Source: Aedes albopictus (lineage: Eukaryota; Arthropoda; Insecta; Diptera; Culicidae). From it: a DNA stretch of 64,000 nucleotides. A program made the position numbers and the translations under genes. The stretch covers positions 36,001 to 100,000 of the forward strand of contig NW_026917387.1 of the NCBI RefSeq assembly GCF_035046485.1. Direction: 5' to 3'. This document shows positions 9,860 to 21,300 of the stretch, in pieces. The notes below the pieces were generated by a model, which was given only the letters and a program-made list of their open reading frames with translations, did no database searches and was not told the origin of the DNA. Every line of letters starts with the position of its first letter. Position 1 is the stretch's first letter.

Positions 9860-12720
9860 TTTCCGCGAACAACACCGAAGCATAATGTGTCAATGTACAC
9901 CGCCAAAAAATCCCCACCCTCAAAGACAGTAAATCGATCAAAGCACTTTAAACACACACCCAGACCACCCCCACCCCCCCCTTCCGCTTAGCACACACCT
10001 GACACAATTCACCGAAATGAATGGAAATTTACGCCAATAACTTACATTGTAGTCCCATTACGACTCTCCCAAACAACACGGAAAAAGCGGGCAAAAATCG
10101 ACGACTGACTCCCTTTTCGGTGCTTGGATGCTCCTTCCCAAATTTGAATCCACCGCCGACGTGGGTGGCGACGTGAGCGCGGATATGTTCCGTCGAGCAT
10201 GCATGAATATGTAGGTAGGTAGGTGAACGACACACGTCCGTTCGTTCAAATCGCTGCGCTGCTGCTGCTGCTGCTCTGTTTTCCGGTGGGGTGGGAAATA
10301 TAGCAACATTTTTGCTGGGAAAATTTCGGGAGTCGGGCTGTCCTCCACGGGGTGAGCGGGCCGAGAGGTGGCAATGATGAAAATACGATAGGTTATTAGC
10401 ATTTAAATTGAAACGTAAAACAAATTTCTAGAAATTAAATTTTAGGTTGGGTTTTCTGGGTAAAGGTATGTGGCTAGGTGTGCGATGTGTGTGTGTGATG
10501 AGCGAGGGACCGGGTGAAGGCTTCCGCAAGGTTTTAACGTCGTTTGGAGGATAATTGGAAAAGTGACATATTGATTGTTTCCCGGAACGGTTCGTTGCTT
10601 TTCGGCTGCTTGATGAAGAAATGAAGATGGGGAGGGTGATGGGGCCTTAAAGAGATTAAAGTTTTTGCCTGAATTTCGCTCAGTTGATGATAGGCCGAGA
10701 AATAAACAAATTAGCTGTTGGAGCATCTGAATCACTACCCTCGGGCTCGTAAATTTGACCAATTTCGTATGCATATCTGATGTGGTTAATCTTTTATGGG
10801 GAAGACTGAAATTCCACAACGACACGAACAACGACAAATGGCCCGGCCGTTGCGGATGGCACTCAGCCTAAGCAATTTATGGACTGTTGTCTATTAAAAA
10901 TTCATTCAATCCATAATTCATACCCGTATTAAGATGTCATCTGTCTTCCATCGAACGAAGCCCCAAGCACAAAACCTAACAACCGCTCCGACTGACTGGG
11001 GCACATGGATGGACGATGGACATCGACGACCAAGATGGACTGGACTTGCATATAGAGTCACTCCTGCTGCAGTACATTGATGGTGATGTGTCCGACAACC
11101 ATCATTTTTGAATTATAAATTTGCAGAAGCAAAAACCCCTCCCTCCCTCTCAGAAAATTGTACAGAGCTAGGATGGTGGTGTAGCTTGAGGAACCACAGC
11201 AGCGCCACCGTACACTACTCATTGTGGAATTGATATTGATGGAAGCATAAAAACCTTTCGGTGGTTCACCTAGAGATGGTCCGTGCCTTACTGGTGTAGT
11301 GTTCTTGATTTGTCAGAGTATTATTTCGTTTCTGAATCAGATTTACATATTCATATGTTTATTGAGTGCAAACTAATGCCCAAAGAAAACAAACTAATCA
11401 AAAATAAAAATAAAAAATAAAAAAAATAAAAATAAAAATGGACAAATAAAACAAAAAAACGGAATTCAAACCGCAGTCTACCAGGTAATGGTCCCACTCA
11501 GCGTTTTTTTTTTGGTACATCACATGCATGCGTTTTGTAAATTTGGACTTATGTATGATAGGAAAAAAATAAAAAAAATCTTTAGCGTATTTTTATTTTT
11601 TTTTGTTTTTTTTTTCGTTTGAACGATTTTTTTTTTACTTTTTTTTCGTTTGAACGAATTGACTCAATTTTTCCTGCGATTTGACAGCATTTCCATCCCA
11701 CCACGCCCACTAGTGTTTCAAAACATTCCAATCTGCATGGCACAGTGGCCACACCATCAGTGCCATCCCTGATGCTACCACCGACCACAACAGGCCGGCG
11801 CACAGACCATCATCAATTTGTCATTTGGTTTCATTTGTGGCATGAAATCGACATTACATAGATTAAATTTTTTACGTGGAATTATCATTTCCCGATACCC
11901 GCGCGCCGCCTCGAGAGTTCCAAGCGGTTTGATTCTGTCAGGACAACCCGCAGCAGCAGCAGGACATCACCAACAATAATCCCATACCCGGGAGCCGGCA
12001 GTCGGAAACCGGGTGCCTGTGTGCGAATGCTTCAATAATTGAAATTTTCCACTTAATTATTCATAATGGGAGCGGTATAATTATAATTCGTATCGTACTT
12101 ACGTAAATCAATATATCTCCAGCACACACACACACCCGCACACATACACCTGCGTCCTCATACGACGTCAACGACGACGACGGACGCATCGAACATCTCC
12201 CAGCTGGGCTGGGGAGCTGGGAAATTTTGCTGGTGGTGACAGCCTCAGCAGTAGCAGCAGCAGCAACTCGGTAGCATTGGCAGGCAGCAGCCCGGGGCGG
12301 ACAATCGGAGCGAGATGCGATGAAATATTTGCATAAAATATATGATAATTCATCCGACGTCTCCGAGTGTTTGCGGAGGGGGGGGGGGCGTCGAAGGGAG
12401 CGAGTCGTGGTGGGCAGAGGAACGACGGGATGTTGCGTATTTCATTGATTTTCAGATCGAATTACCGGTAACTGGACGATGGAAAATTTCAGCTCGGTTC
12501 TGAGCTGGAATGAGGAACGAACTCATTCCATGGCTTTGGTTGGAGCAGGGATTACATGAACAGTGGGTTCTGATGGCGAAAATAAGTTGGATTGGGTTAA
12601 ACCAGTCTGGATATTTCAGATGATGCCAAATGAATAATTAATCAATTTTAGAGTCCCTGGGGAAGGTCTCCAATGTGACCGAAACGTCGAACATGATTAA
12701 ATAGTAGAATTCTCTAAGAG
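9860..12720. other. Mixed-composition non-coding DNA
   Basis: This is apparently unique sequence with C-rich (9,960-9,985), CTG (10,257-10,275) and AT-rich (AAATAAAA-type, 11,398-11,460) simple runs and a G run near 12,379. Homeodomain-like TAATTA/CATAAT words recur, for instance at 12,050-12,080. Frames up to 131 codons exist on the minus strand but are low-complexity and unrecognised. It is probably intronic or regulatory DNA. Confidence 0.45.
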
Positions 12721-13130
12721 TACTGCAGGAATTCCTTCTGAGAAGTCATGGAGAAACCCAGACGAAATATCTGGAGCACTTCCCTCTGAAATTCCTCAAG
12801 GAATTCCCTCTAGGAACACCGTCTGGCTTTCTTTATGAATTCCCGCCGAAATTCTTCCAGGAATTCCGTGTTGGTTTCTCCATGACTTCACTCCGGGATT
12901 CCTCCAGAAATTCTCTCAGGGATTTCTCCAGCAATTCCTTTTGAGAATCCTCCAGGAACTCTCTCTGGCATTCATTCAGGAATTCCTTCTGGGATACTCC
13001 ATGACCTTCCTCTGGGATTCCTGCAGGAATACCTTCTAAGATTCCTTCAGAAATATCCTCCGGGGTTCCTCCAGGAATTTCCTCCGGAATATCTCCAAGA
13101 ATTCCCTCCAAATTTCTCTAAAATTTGCAT
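12721..13130. repeat. Decayed GGAATTCC-type minisatellite tract
   Basis: Irregularly spaced copies of words such as GGAATTCCTCCAGGAATTCC, GGGATTCCTCCAG and TTCCTTCTGGGA fill this stretch. They match the 24-bp unit of the array at 18,375-23,160 but are heavily diverged, so no strict period survives. The minus-strand frame of 92 codons here, rich in EGI/PEG/EFLE, is a translation artefact of the repeat. Confidence 0.7.
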
Positions 13131-14290
13131 CGAGAAGTCCCACCGTGCCAATCCCACCTTGCAAATGTGTCCCCTCCGGGTGAACACCCACATAATAAAT
13201 GTGAGTGCACGGCTCTCGACGGGAAAAATAATACCGATGGGAAATAATTGTCGGAAAATATTCTCTTTCAGTAGCACGCTGCACCACCGGTGAACAGTGA
13301 GTATGCATATGCATAACAACCGACAACAACGATGAAGAATTCGACAGGAGGAGATCATTGAACCGTATCCATTTTCCGCCCCGAAACAAGCCACAACAAT
13401 GGAATGGAGGCGAAACCAAAAAACATTCTCAAACTGATAGTCATCAACAACGGCATGTGCGGCGTTGATGTCTAGTTTCGGGTTCAGGTCATCGAAATAT
13501 GACTCTTTATCTCCCTCGCTCAATCGACCAACTCCAAACCGTAGTGAATCGGTTTGGTCTCTGAACTTGTTCCCCACCTCCCAAAAGGGATCGTTTTTCT
13601 AAATTGAATGATTTATCTGCACATTTGGCCCTTCAATCACAGTGAACTCGGACGCACACACATACGTACGAACGCACATACTGACAGAGCACAGGCAAAG
13701 TCCTCACTTATCTCGTCCGGGCCCGGCAGCTTTCATAGAGCTTACATAATTTATGTGGCCCTCGAACAACACCCCCTGGACTGCGACGGCGGGTGCGGGT
13801 CCTCCAGTCCGAGTTCGGTTGATAAGTTTCGAGCTTTCCCCAAAGTGCTGCCAAACTGTCGTTGATGCGAGGATCGAACAAAAGTCAACATGTGTTTCAC
13901 AAGCTTTCCGAGAGCGGAGAAAAAGCAAAAAGTGCGTGTGTCTGTGATAAAAACTCCATTTTCTCGGAGGAACAGGCGGAAAATCATCACAACCACCAGC
14001 TTGTGAGCGATGGTGCGATCCTTTTTTCCTTTTTTTCTTTTTTCTTGGGGTGAGAGTTGACAGACGAGAAAAATGGGAAGGAAAAAACTAAATACACTAT
14101 CCATTCAGCACTTTTGTGTCGTGCTGTTTGGGGAGGGCGCTGTCTTTTTGAGGTCTATGGAATCGAGAAGAAAAGGTCGCAGACGTCGATGTATTCAAAG
14201 TTGATATCTTTTTATATATTTTTGGTGTGGAGAAGTGCGACGTGGTTGAGAACTTGGCAGAAGATGACTTTAAACGATCAAGAAGTACAC
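13131..14290. other. Apparently single-copy non-coding DNA
   Basis: The composition is mixed, with several overlapping short frames on both strands. The longest, 176 codons on the minus strand from about 13,577, starts at GTG, resembles no known domain and ends inside the decayed minisatellite. No convincing gene was found. Confidence 0.4.
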
Positions 14291-15420
14291 CGATGAAAAG
14301 AATGACGGTAAACGCTAAGTTAACTTCAATTTAGTCATGCAAATCTATTATATGTAGAATTAGCTCATAAGTTTGAATACAAATTACTAAAAAAAAATAA
14401 AATAAAATAAATGCAAAATCCAGAATGTAAATTAATCATTATTTCACAAGTTTTGGATAAGTTTTTTTTTAAATTTAACTCCATTATTTTATCCCTTGTT
14501 GAAGTAAAGAAAGTTGCTTGCGATACATTTTTATTTAATAAAACCAAAATAAAAATTTATAAATATGCAAAAAAAGGAAACTTTTGAAATAATTATGAAA
14601 TTTAAAAGGTAAACATTATTGAAACGTAAAATAAAACGATTCAATAATCGTATAGTGTTGCCTCTAAATACACTAACTGATAGTAAAAAAAATAAAATCA
14701 AAGAAATGAAAAAAAATGAAAAGTAGAAAAAATAAAAATAATTCAATCACAAAAATTAAAGCAAGTAAATGAATTCTTACTGAAAATCTCTGATGTACAA
14801 TATCACCTAGTAAACAAAGGTGCACCAATTAATAGAAAAATAAATAAAACTAGCTGTCCACCGTAAACTTTGTCTTGTCTACTGCGTTTTTGCATGTTTC
14901 AAGTTCAAGTTTCCGTTCAAAACGTGTGAAATAAAAGATTTCCAAATAGTCTCGATTTTTTCATGTTTTTTGCTCATAAATCTTCCTTGGGTGAAAACTA
15001 ACAGAACAAAATAAAGTCGATCTGGATTGAACATTCCGTTCGTGAGCTATGCGCAGTCCCACGTATTCAGCTGCATTTTTATATATTAAAGATAAATATA
15101 AAAAAAAATAAAAAAAAAAAACAAAAAAAAATAACATCAACTTAAAACTTTTGTAACTCCCACTGATTATTTGTGATGTTTATTATCACTCAGTATACAA
15201 AGTTACATAAAATGATGGCAAAATAAATAAAATATTTAAAAAAAAAACAAAAATTCAAAAAAATCTAAATTAAAGATAAATAAAAAAAATATATATAAAC
15301 AAGTGAATTGTTACAGGTTATCTGTGTTGTTTGATATCAGCTAGTTTGTACTCAAAGCTTTCTGTTGTACTTCTGCAACACATTATTTTTCATTAAAATC
15401 TCATACAAAACTGTCAAATC
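14291..15420. other. AT-rich non-coding DNA
   Basis: Dominated by A-rich runs and AAATAAAA-type simple sequence (for example 15,085-15,135 and 15,230-15,300). There is no credible gene and no repeat with definable ends. Confidence 0.45.
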
Positions 15421-16400
15421 TCACCGTAGGTGAATCAAGTCCCAATTTATTTTCCCAACCACCATATCCACATAAAATCAAGCCCAGAAGACTTGACGGC
15501 GCGGCGTGCAGAGAAAAGTTTCTCGGTAGTCAGTCAGTGGTGGTAAAGCATAAGTGCTTTCTCCAAGAAGGGCTGCTTCTTACGTATGCTCTGAATCTGA
15601 ACCGCGCGTAGGCCTCGGCTGCTGGCTACGAAACAATTTGATTTATGACCGAGTGCGATTCTGCGAATGAGTTTCTGAACAAATCACGTGCACTCTCTCT
15701 CTGACACCGTACGCCACATCGAGACCAAGACCGACTGACAGTGAGCAAGCAAGCTACTACAAATAGTTGAACTTTTTTGGGCGTTTTTTTTTTCGATTTT
15801 TGTGCTCAAACGCGTCAGAGCTGATTTATATGAATCTCTTAATTCGAGCTTTGTCGAATGCAGGTTGACGTCGGACAAAAAAAAAGACTTGACGCTAAGG
15901 AGGATCCCAAATGGCGCAGAACGGTCCCATCAGACTGTGAGACGGTCGTCGTTTAGTCAGTGGATGGTGTTCGGAGTTTGGGAGGAGTTCGGAAGAAGCA
16001 CCAACAACGGCGTGTCATTATGTCGTGATGAACAGATATTAAACTCGTCGTCGTTAAGTGCGCACCTATGTGTATGTGTGTTTGTGTGTCTGTGCGTGCT
16101 TTATTTCCCCTGGGGCTGTTTTATTTTCTTTTTTTTTCAGACGGTTTTGTAGGTTGATGGAGTTGCGGGGGAGGCAAGTAGTCCCTAAATTATATCGGCC
16201 GAAGAATAAGAACGTAAATTAGTAACACGCCGGGCCTCGGGAAAGCAACGGTGGGTGTGGAATCGTAAATGATGCGAATTAAAGGTACGGTTGTTAGGTG
16301 AATGATGGGAGGTGAGATCGTTTAGGAGTGTTTTTCTGCCGTGGTTGTCGGATATGGTTTGAAGGGCTGGTAGTTAGCGGGAGGGGTTGTTGTACTTATG
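15421..16400. other. GC-richer unique DNA, possible 5' leader
   Basis: This stands out from the AT-rich DNA to its left. It contains initiator-like TCAGTC words (15,530, and TTAGTCAG near 15,953), pyrimidine-rich runs and a CTTTTTTTTTCAG acceptor-like site ending near 16,140. No frame is recognisable. It resembles an insect promoter and 5' untranslated region but is not demonstrably one. Confidence 0.25.
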
Positions 16401-17185
16401 CTTCATACAGTCTTTGGAGGAATTCCTGGAGAATTCACTACGAGAATCCCAGAAGGAGTTCTTGAGGGAATTTTTGGAGAGATTCCTGAGAGAATACCTG
16501 GAAGGATTCCTGAACAATCCCTGAACAATCTCTAGAGGACTCCAAGAGAATTCCTGAAGAATCCATTAAGAAGTTCATTAGTAATCCCTGAATAATTCAT
16601 GGAAAATTCCTGAGGGAACTCCTAAAGATTTCTTGAAGAATTCCTGAAGAAATTCCTGAACAATTCCTGAAATAATTCCTGAAGCATTTCAAAAGGAATT
16701 CTTGAAGAATTCCTGCAAAAACTGAAAGATTACTTTAGAATATCCAAGGGAGTTCCTGTAGATTCCCTGAAAGAAATTGCTGGAAAATCCCTGAGGGAAT
16801 TTCTGAATCATCGGTAAGGAAAATCCTGAAGAGATTCCTGAACAATCCCTGAGAAAATTCTTGAAGAATCGCAAAGGCAATTCTTGAGGAATACCAGAGG
16901 GAAATCCTAGAGAATCCCCGAGGGAATTCCTGAAGAACCCCTAACAAAATTCCTGAAAAATTCCAAAGGGAATATCTAGAGAATTCCTGAGGGAATCCCT
17001 GTGGGAATCCCTGAGGCAATTTCTGAAGAATTCTTAAGAAAACTCCTAAAGAGTCCCAGAGGCAGTTTCTGAAGCAACCCCTGAGGGAGCTCCTAAAGAA
17101 TCCCCAAGTAAAATTTCTGAAGTAATTCTTGAAGAATTCCTGATCAAATTCCTGAAGGAATACCTGAGAGAATTCTTTTAAAAAT
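16401..17185. repeat. Decayed minisatellite tract, opposite orientation
   Basis: It is filled with diverged GAATTCCTGAAGAATTCC and CCTGAGGGAATTCC words. CCTGAGGGAAT is the reverse complement of the ATTCCCTCAGG core of the 24-bp array, so this tract lies in the opposite orientation to the array at 18,375. The minus-strand frame of 156 codons rich in F/S/G/L is produced by the repeat and is not a gene. Confidence 0.7.
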
Positions 17186-18374
17186 AGGGAAATAGGTGAA
17201 TGCAAAGGTGCATTAACCTGTAGCTGAAAGGCGTCATAAAACCCACAATAAAATCATTAGCTCGAGCAATCGAAAATCTAGGAAACCGTTCAACCCCATC
17301 CCGTCCAACGTAACGCCACACCAATCCTAATCAACTGCATATGTCTCCAAAATACAAACGAACGACTGCGACATGGTGACATCGCTCAGAGGCTCAACCG
17401 TGTCTCGTCGCCCCAGCAGCGTAGGTACGTGGAAGTGTGCTATAAACAATTTCGCTAGCCCCACCGCCACCACCACCATCTGCGCGCGTAGACCAGGTGG
17501 CCCAGCTATAACTGCGCAAGCTTTGACATCGGTACCTAGGTTTCCATGGTCCCGTGGGTGTAACCAACCGAACCATAAACTTCATAGTTTACTATTTAAT
17601 CATGAACCTGATTACACTCACGACTCTTCCTCCCCGCAACGCGCTGTGAAGTCACACGTGTTGGTGCTTCTGCAAATTCTAAGCTTCGTCCGTCCGTTGT
17701 TGCGTTGTTGGAAACAGTACGTTGCGTGTTTTGTATGCGTCCACGATGACTGATGACCCCTCCGTCGTCGTCGTCGTCGTCGTCATCATCGTCGGTACGC
17801 ATTCTAGCAGGACGGAAAAAGTGCGCAAATCCAGGCAATAGCTCTTCCCTCCGGCTCCACACACACCCCCATTTACTTTAACCTTTCGCGGCAGCGAGGA
17901 TGATTCCTAACGTTGCGATGTTGGATGCTACCGCAGAACTCCCTCCAACCCGGGACGGATGGCGTCGACCGCGCGTTGACAACGTTGAGGACGACGACGA
18001 CGACGAGAACCACACGAAGGCGAAGGGTGTTTGTGTTTATTGAGGAACATGCTTCATAAACATTGGCACATTCCACCAAACGGTAACAAACCCAGGAGCA
18101 GCAGTAGCAGTAGCAGCTGCCAAGTAGTCACGTGTTTGGTCGTCGTAAAAGCGCGCACTTTTGCGCGCGTACTAAATCCATCCTCCTTCTGCTGTACTCC
18201 TCGGTGGCGGAGGTCGTCGTCGTCGTCGCCGCCGTCGTCATTTATAAGCTGTTTACTATAACGCTAATGTGTTTTTCTGTCAGTGCCGTATGTTATTATT
18301 GCAATATATGTGCGGCAAAAGCAGGGCAGGGCACATAGGGTTGGACCAGGAGATAGCCCGGAACAAGTCTCAAT
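17186..18374. other. Unique DNA with CGT/CTG triplet runs
   Basis: The composition is mixed. A CGT-triplet run of about 25 bp lies at 17,765-17,795, and CGACGACGA and CAGCAG runs occur near 17,992 and 18,095-18,118. Frames here derive their D, V and S runs from these triplets. No exon is supported. It forms the left flank of the large array. Confidence 0.45.
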
Positions 18375-21300
18375 ACCGTGGTTGAGGACTTCAGAAATTA
18401 CTTCAGGGACTACTTCGAAACTCCCTCAAGGATTACTTCGGCAATTCCTTCAGAGATTTCTCTCGAGGTTCCTTCAGAAATTCTCTCAGGGATTCCTTCA
18501 GGAATTCCCCCTAAGATTTCCTCAGAAATTCGCGGGGATCCATTCAAAAATTACCTCAGGGATTTCTACAGGAGTTTGTTCAGCGATTCCTTCAGAAATT
18601 TCCCCAGATATTCCTACAGGAATTCCTCTAGGGATTTGTTTGGGAATTCCCCAAGGAACTTTTTCAAAAGTTCCCTCAGAGATTTCTTCAGGAAATTCGC
18701 TCAGGGATTCTTTCATGGATTCCCTCAGTGATTTCTTCAGATATTCCCTCAGAAATTACTTCAGGAATTCTCTCAGGGATTTCTTCAGGAATTTTCTCAG
18801 GAATTCCTTCAGGAATTTACTCAGGAATTCTTTCAGAAACTCGCTCAGGGGTTCCTTCAAGAATTCCCTCAGAGATTTCATCAGTAATTCCTTGAGAGAT
18901 TCCGTCAAGAATTCCCTCTGGGATTCCGTCAGGAATTCCTTCAGGGATATCTTTAGGAACTGGAATTCCTTCAGGAACTCCCTCAGGGATTCCTTCAGGA
19001 ACTCCCTCAGGGATTCCTCCAGGAACTCCCTCAGGGATTCCTCCAAGAACTCACTCAGGGATTCCACCAGGAATTCCCTCAGGGATTCCTCCAGGAATTC
19101 CCTCAGGAATTTATCCAGGAATTCCCTCAGGGGTTCCTCCAGGAATTCCCTCAGGGATTATTCTAGGAGTTTCCTCAGGGATTCCTCCAGGAATTCTCTC
19201 AGGGATTCCCCCAGGAATTCCCTCAGGGATTCCTCCAGGAATTCCCTCAGGGATTCCTCCAGGAATTCCCTCAGGGATTCCTCCAGGAATTCCCTCAGGG
19301 ATTCCTCCAGGAATTCCCTCAGGGATTCCTCCAGGAATTCCCTCAGGGATTCCTCCAGGAATTCCCTCAGGAATTCCTCCAGGAATTCCCTCAGGAATTC
19401 CTCCAGGAATTCCCTCAAGGATTCCACCAGGAATTCCCTCAAGGATTCCACCAGGAATTCCCTCAGGGATTCCACCAGGAATTCCCTCAGGGATTCCACC
19501 AGGAATTCCCTCAGGGATTCCACCAGGAATTCCCTCAGGGATTCCACCAGGAATTCCCTCAGGGATTCCACCAGGAATTCCCTCAGGGATTCCACCAGGA
19601 ATTCCCTCAGGGATTCCTCCAGGAATTCCAGGATTCCGTCAAGAATTCCCTCTGGGATTCCGTCAGGAATTCCTTCAGGGATATCTTTAGGAACTGGAAT
19701 TCCTTCAGGAACTCCCTCAGGGATTCCTTCAGGAACTCCCTCAGGGATTCCTCCAGGAACTCCCTCAGGGATTCCTCCAAGAACTCACTCAGGGATTCCA
19801 CCAGGAATTCCCTCAGGGATTCCTCCAGGAATTCCCTCAGGAATTTATCCAGGAATTCCCTCAGGGGTTCCTCCAGGAATTCCCTCAGGGATTATTCTAG
19901 GAGTTTCCTCAGGGATTCCTCCAGGAATTCTCTCAGGGATTCCCCCAGGAATTCCCTCAGGGATTCCTCCAGGAATTCCCTCAGGGATTCCTCCAGGAAT
20001 TCCCTCAGGGATTCCTCCAGGAATTCCCTCAGGGATTCCTCCAGGAATTCCCTCAGGGATTCCTCCAGGAATTCCCTCAGGGATTCCTCCAGGAATTCCC
20101 TCAGGGATTCCTCCAGGAATTCCCTCAGGAATTCCTCCAGGAATTCCCTCAAGGATTCCACCAGGAATTCCCTCAAGGATTCCACCAGGAATTCCCTCAG
20201 GGATTCTACCAGGAATTCCCTCAGGGATTCCTCCAGGAATTCCCTCAGGGATTCCTCCAGGAATTCCCTCAGGGATTCCTCCAGGAATTCCCTCAGGGAT
20301 TCCTCCAGGAATTCCCTCAGGGATTCCTCCAGGAATTCCCTCAGGGATTCCACCAGGAATTCCCTCAGGGATTCCACCAGGAATTCCCTCAGGGATTCCT
20401 CCAGGAATTCCCTCAGGGATTCCTCCAGGAATTCCCTCAGGGATTCCTCCAGGAATTCCCTCAGGGATTCCTCCAGGAATTCCCTCAGGGATTCCTCCAG
20501 GAATTCCCTCAGGGATTCCTCCAGGAATTCCCTCAGGGATTCCTCCAGGAATTCCCTCAGGGATTCCTCCAGGAATTCCCTCAGGGATCCCTCCAGGAAT
20601 TCCCTCAGGGATTCCTCCAGGAATTCCCTCAGGGATTCCTCCAGGAATTCCCTCAGGGATTCCTCCAGGAATTCCCTCAGGGATTCCTCCAGGAATTCCC
20701 TCAGGGATTCCTCCAGGAATTCCCTCAGGGATTCCTCCAGGAATTCCCTCAGGGATTCCTCCAGGAATTCCCTCAGGGATTCCTCCAGGAATTCCCTCAG
20801 GGATTCCTCCAGGAATTCCCTCAGGGATTCCTCCAGGAATTCCCTCAGGGATTCCTCCAGGAATTCCCTCAGGGATTCCTCCAGAAATTCCCTCAGGGAT
20901 TCCTCCAGGAATTCCCTCAGGGATTCCTCCAGGAATTCCCTCAGGGATTCCTCCAGGAATTCCCTCAGGGATTCCTCCAGGAATTCCCTCAGGGATTCCT
21001 CCAGGAATTCCCTCAGGGATTCCTCCAGGAATTCCCTCAGGGATTCCTCCAGGAATTCCCTCAGGGATTCCTCCAGGAATTCCCTCAGGGATTCCTCCAG
21101 GAATTCCCTCAGGGATTCCTCCAGGAATTCCCTCAGGGATTCCTCCAGGAATTCCCTCAGGGATTCCTCCAGGAATTCCCTCAGGGATTCCTCCAGGAAT
21201 TCCCTCAGGGATTCCTCCAGGAATTCCCTCAGGGATTCCTCCAGGAATTCCCTCAGGGATTCCTCCAGGAATTCCCTCAGGGATTCCTCCAGGAATTCCC

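Noticed and set aside
13047..13577. A 176-codon minus-strand frame with a protein-like start
   Set aside because: It starts at GTG, runs into a decayed minisatellite at its C-terminal end and has no recognised domain. It could be re-opened if RNA-seq shows a spliced minus-strand transcript.
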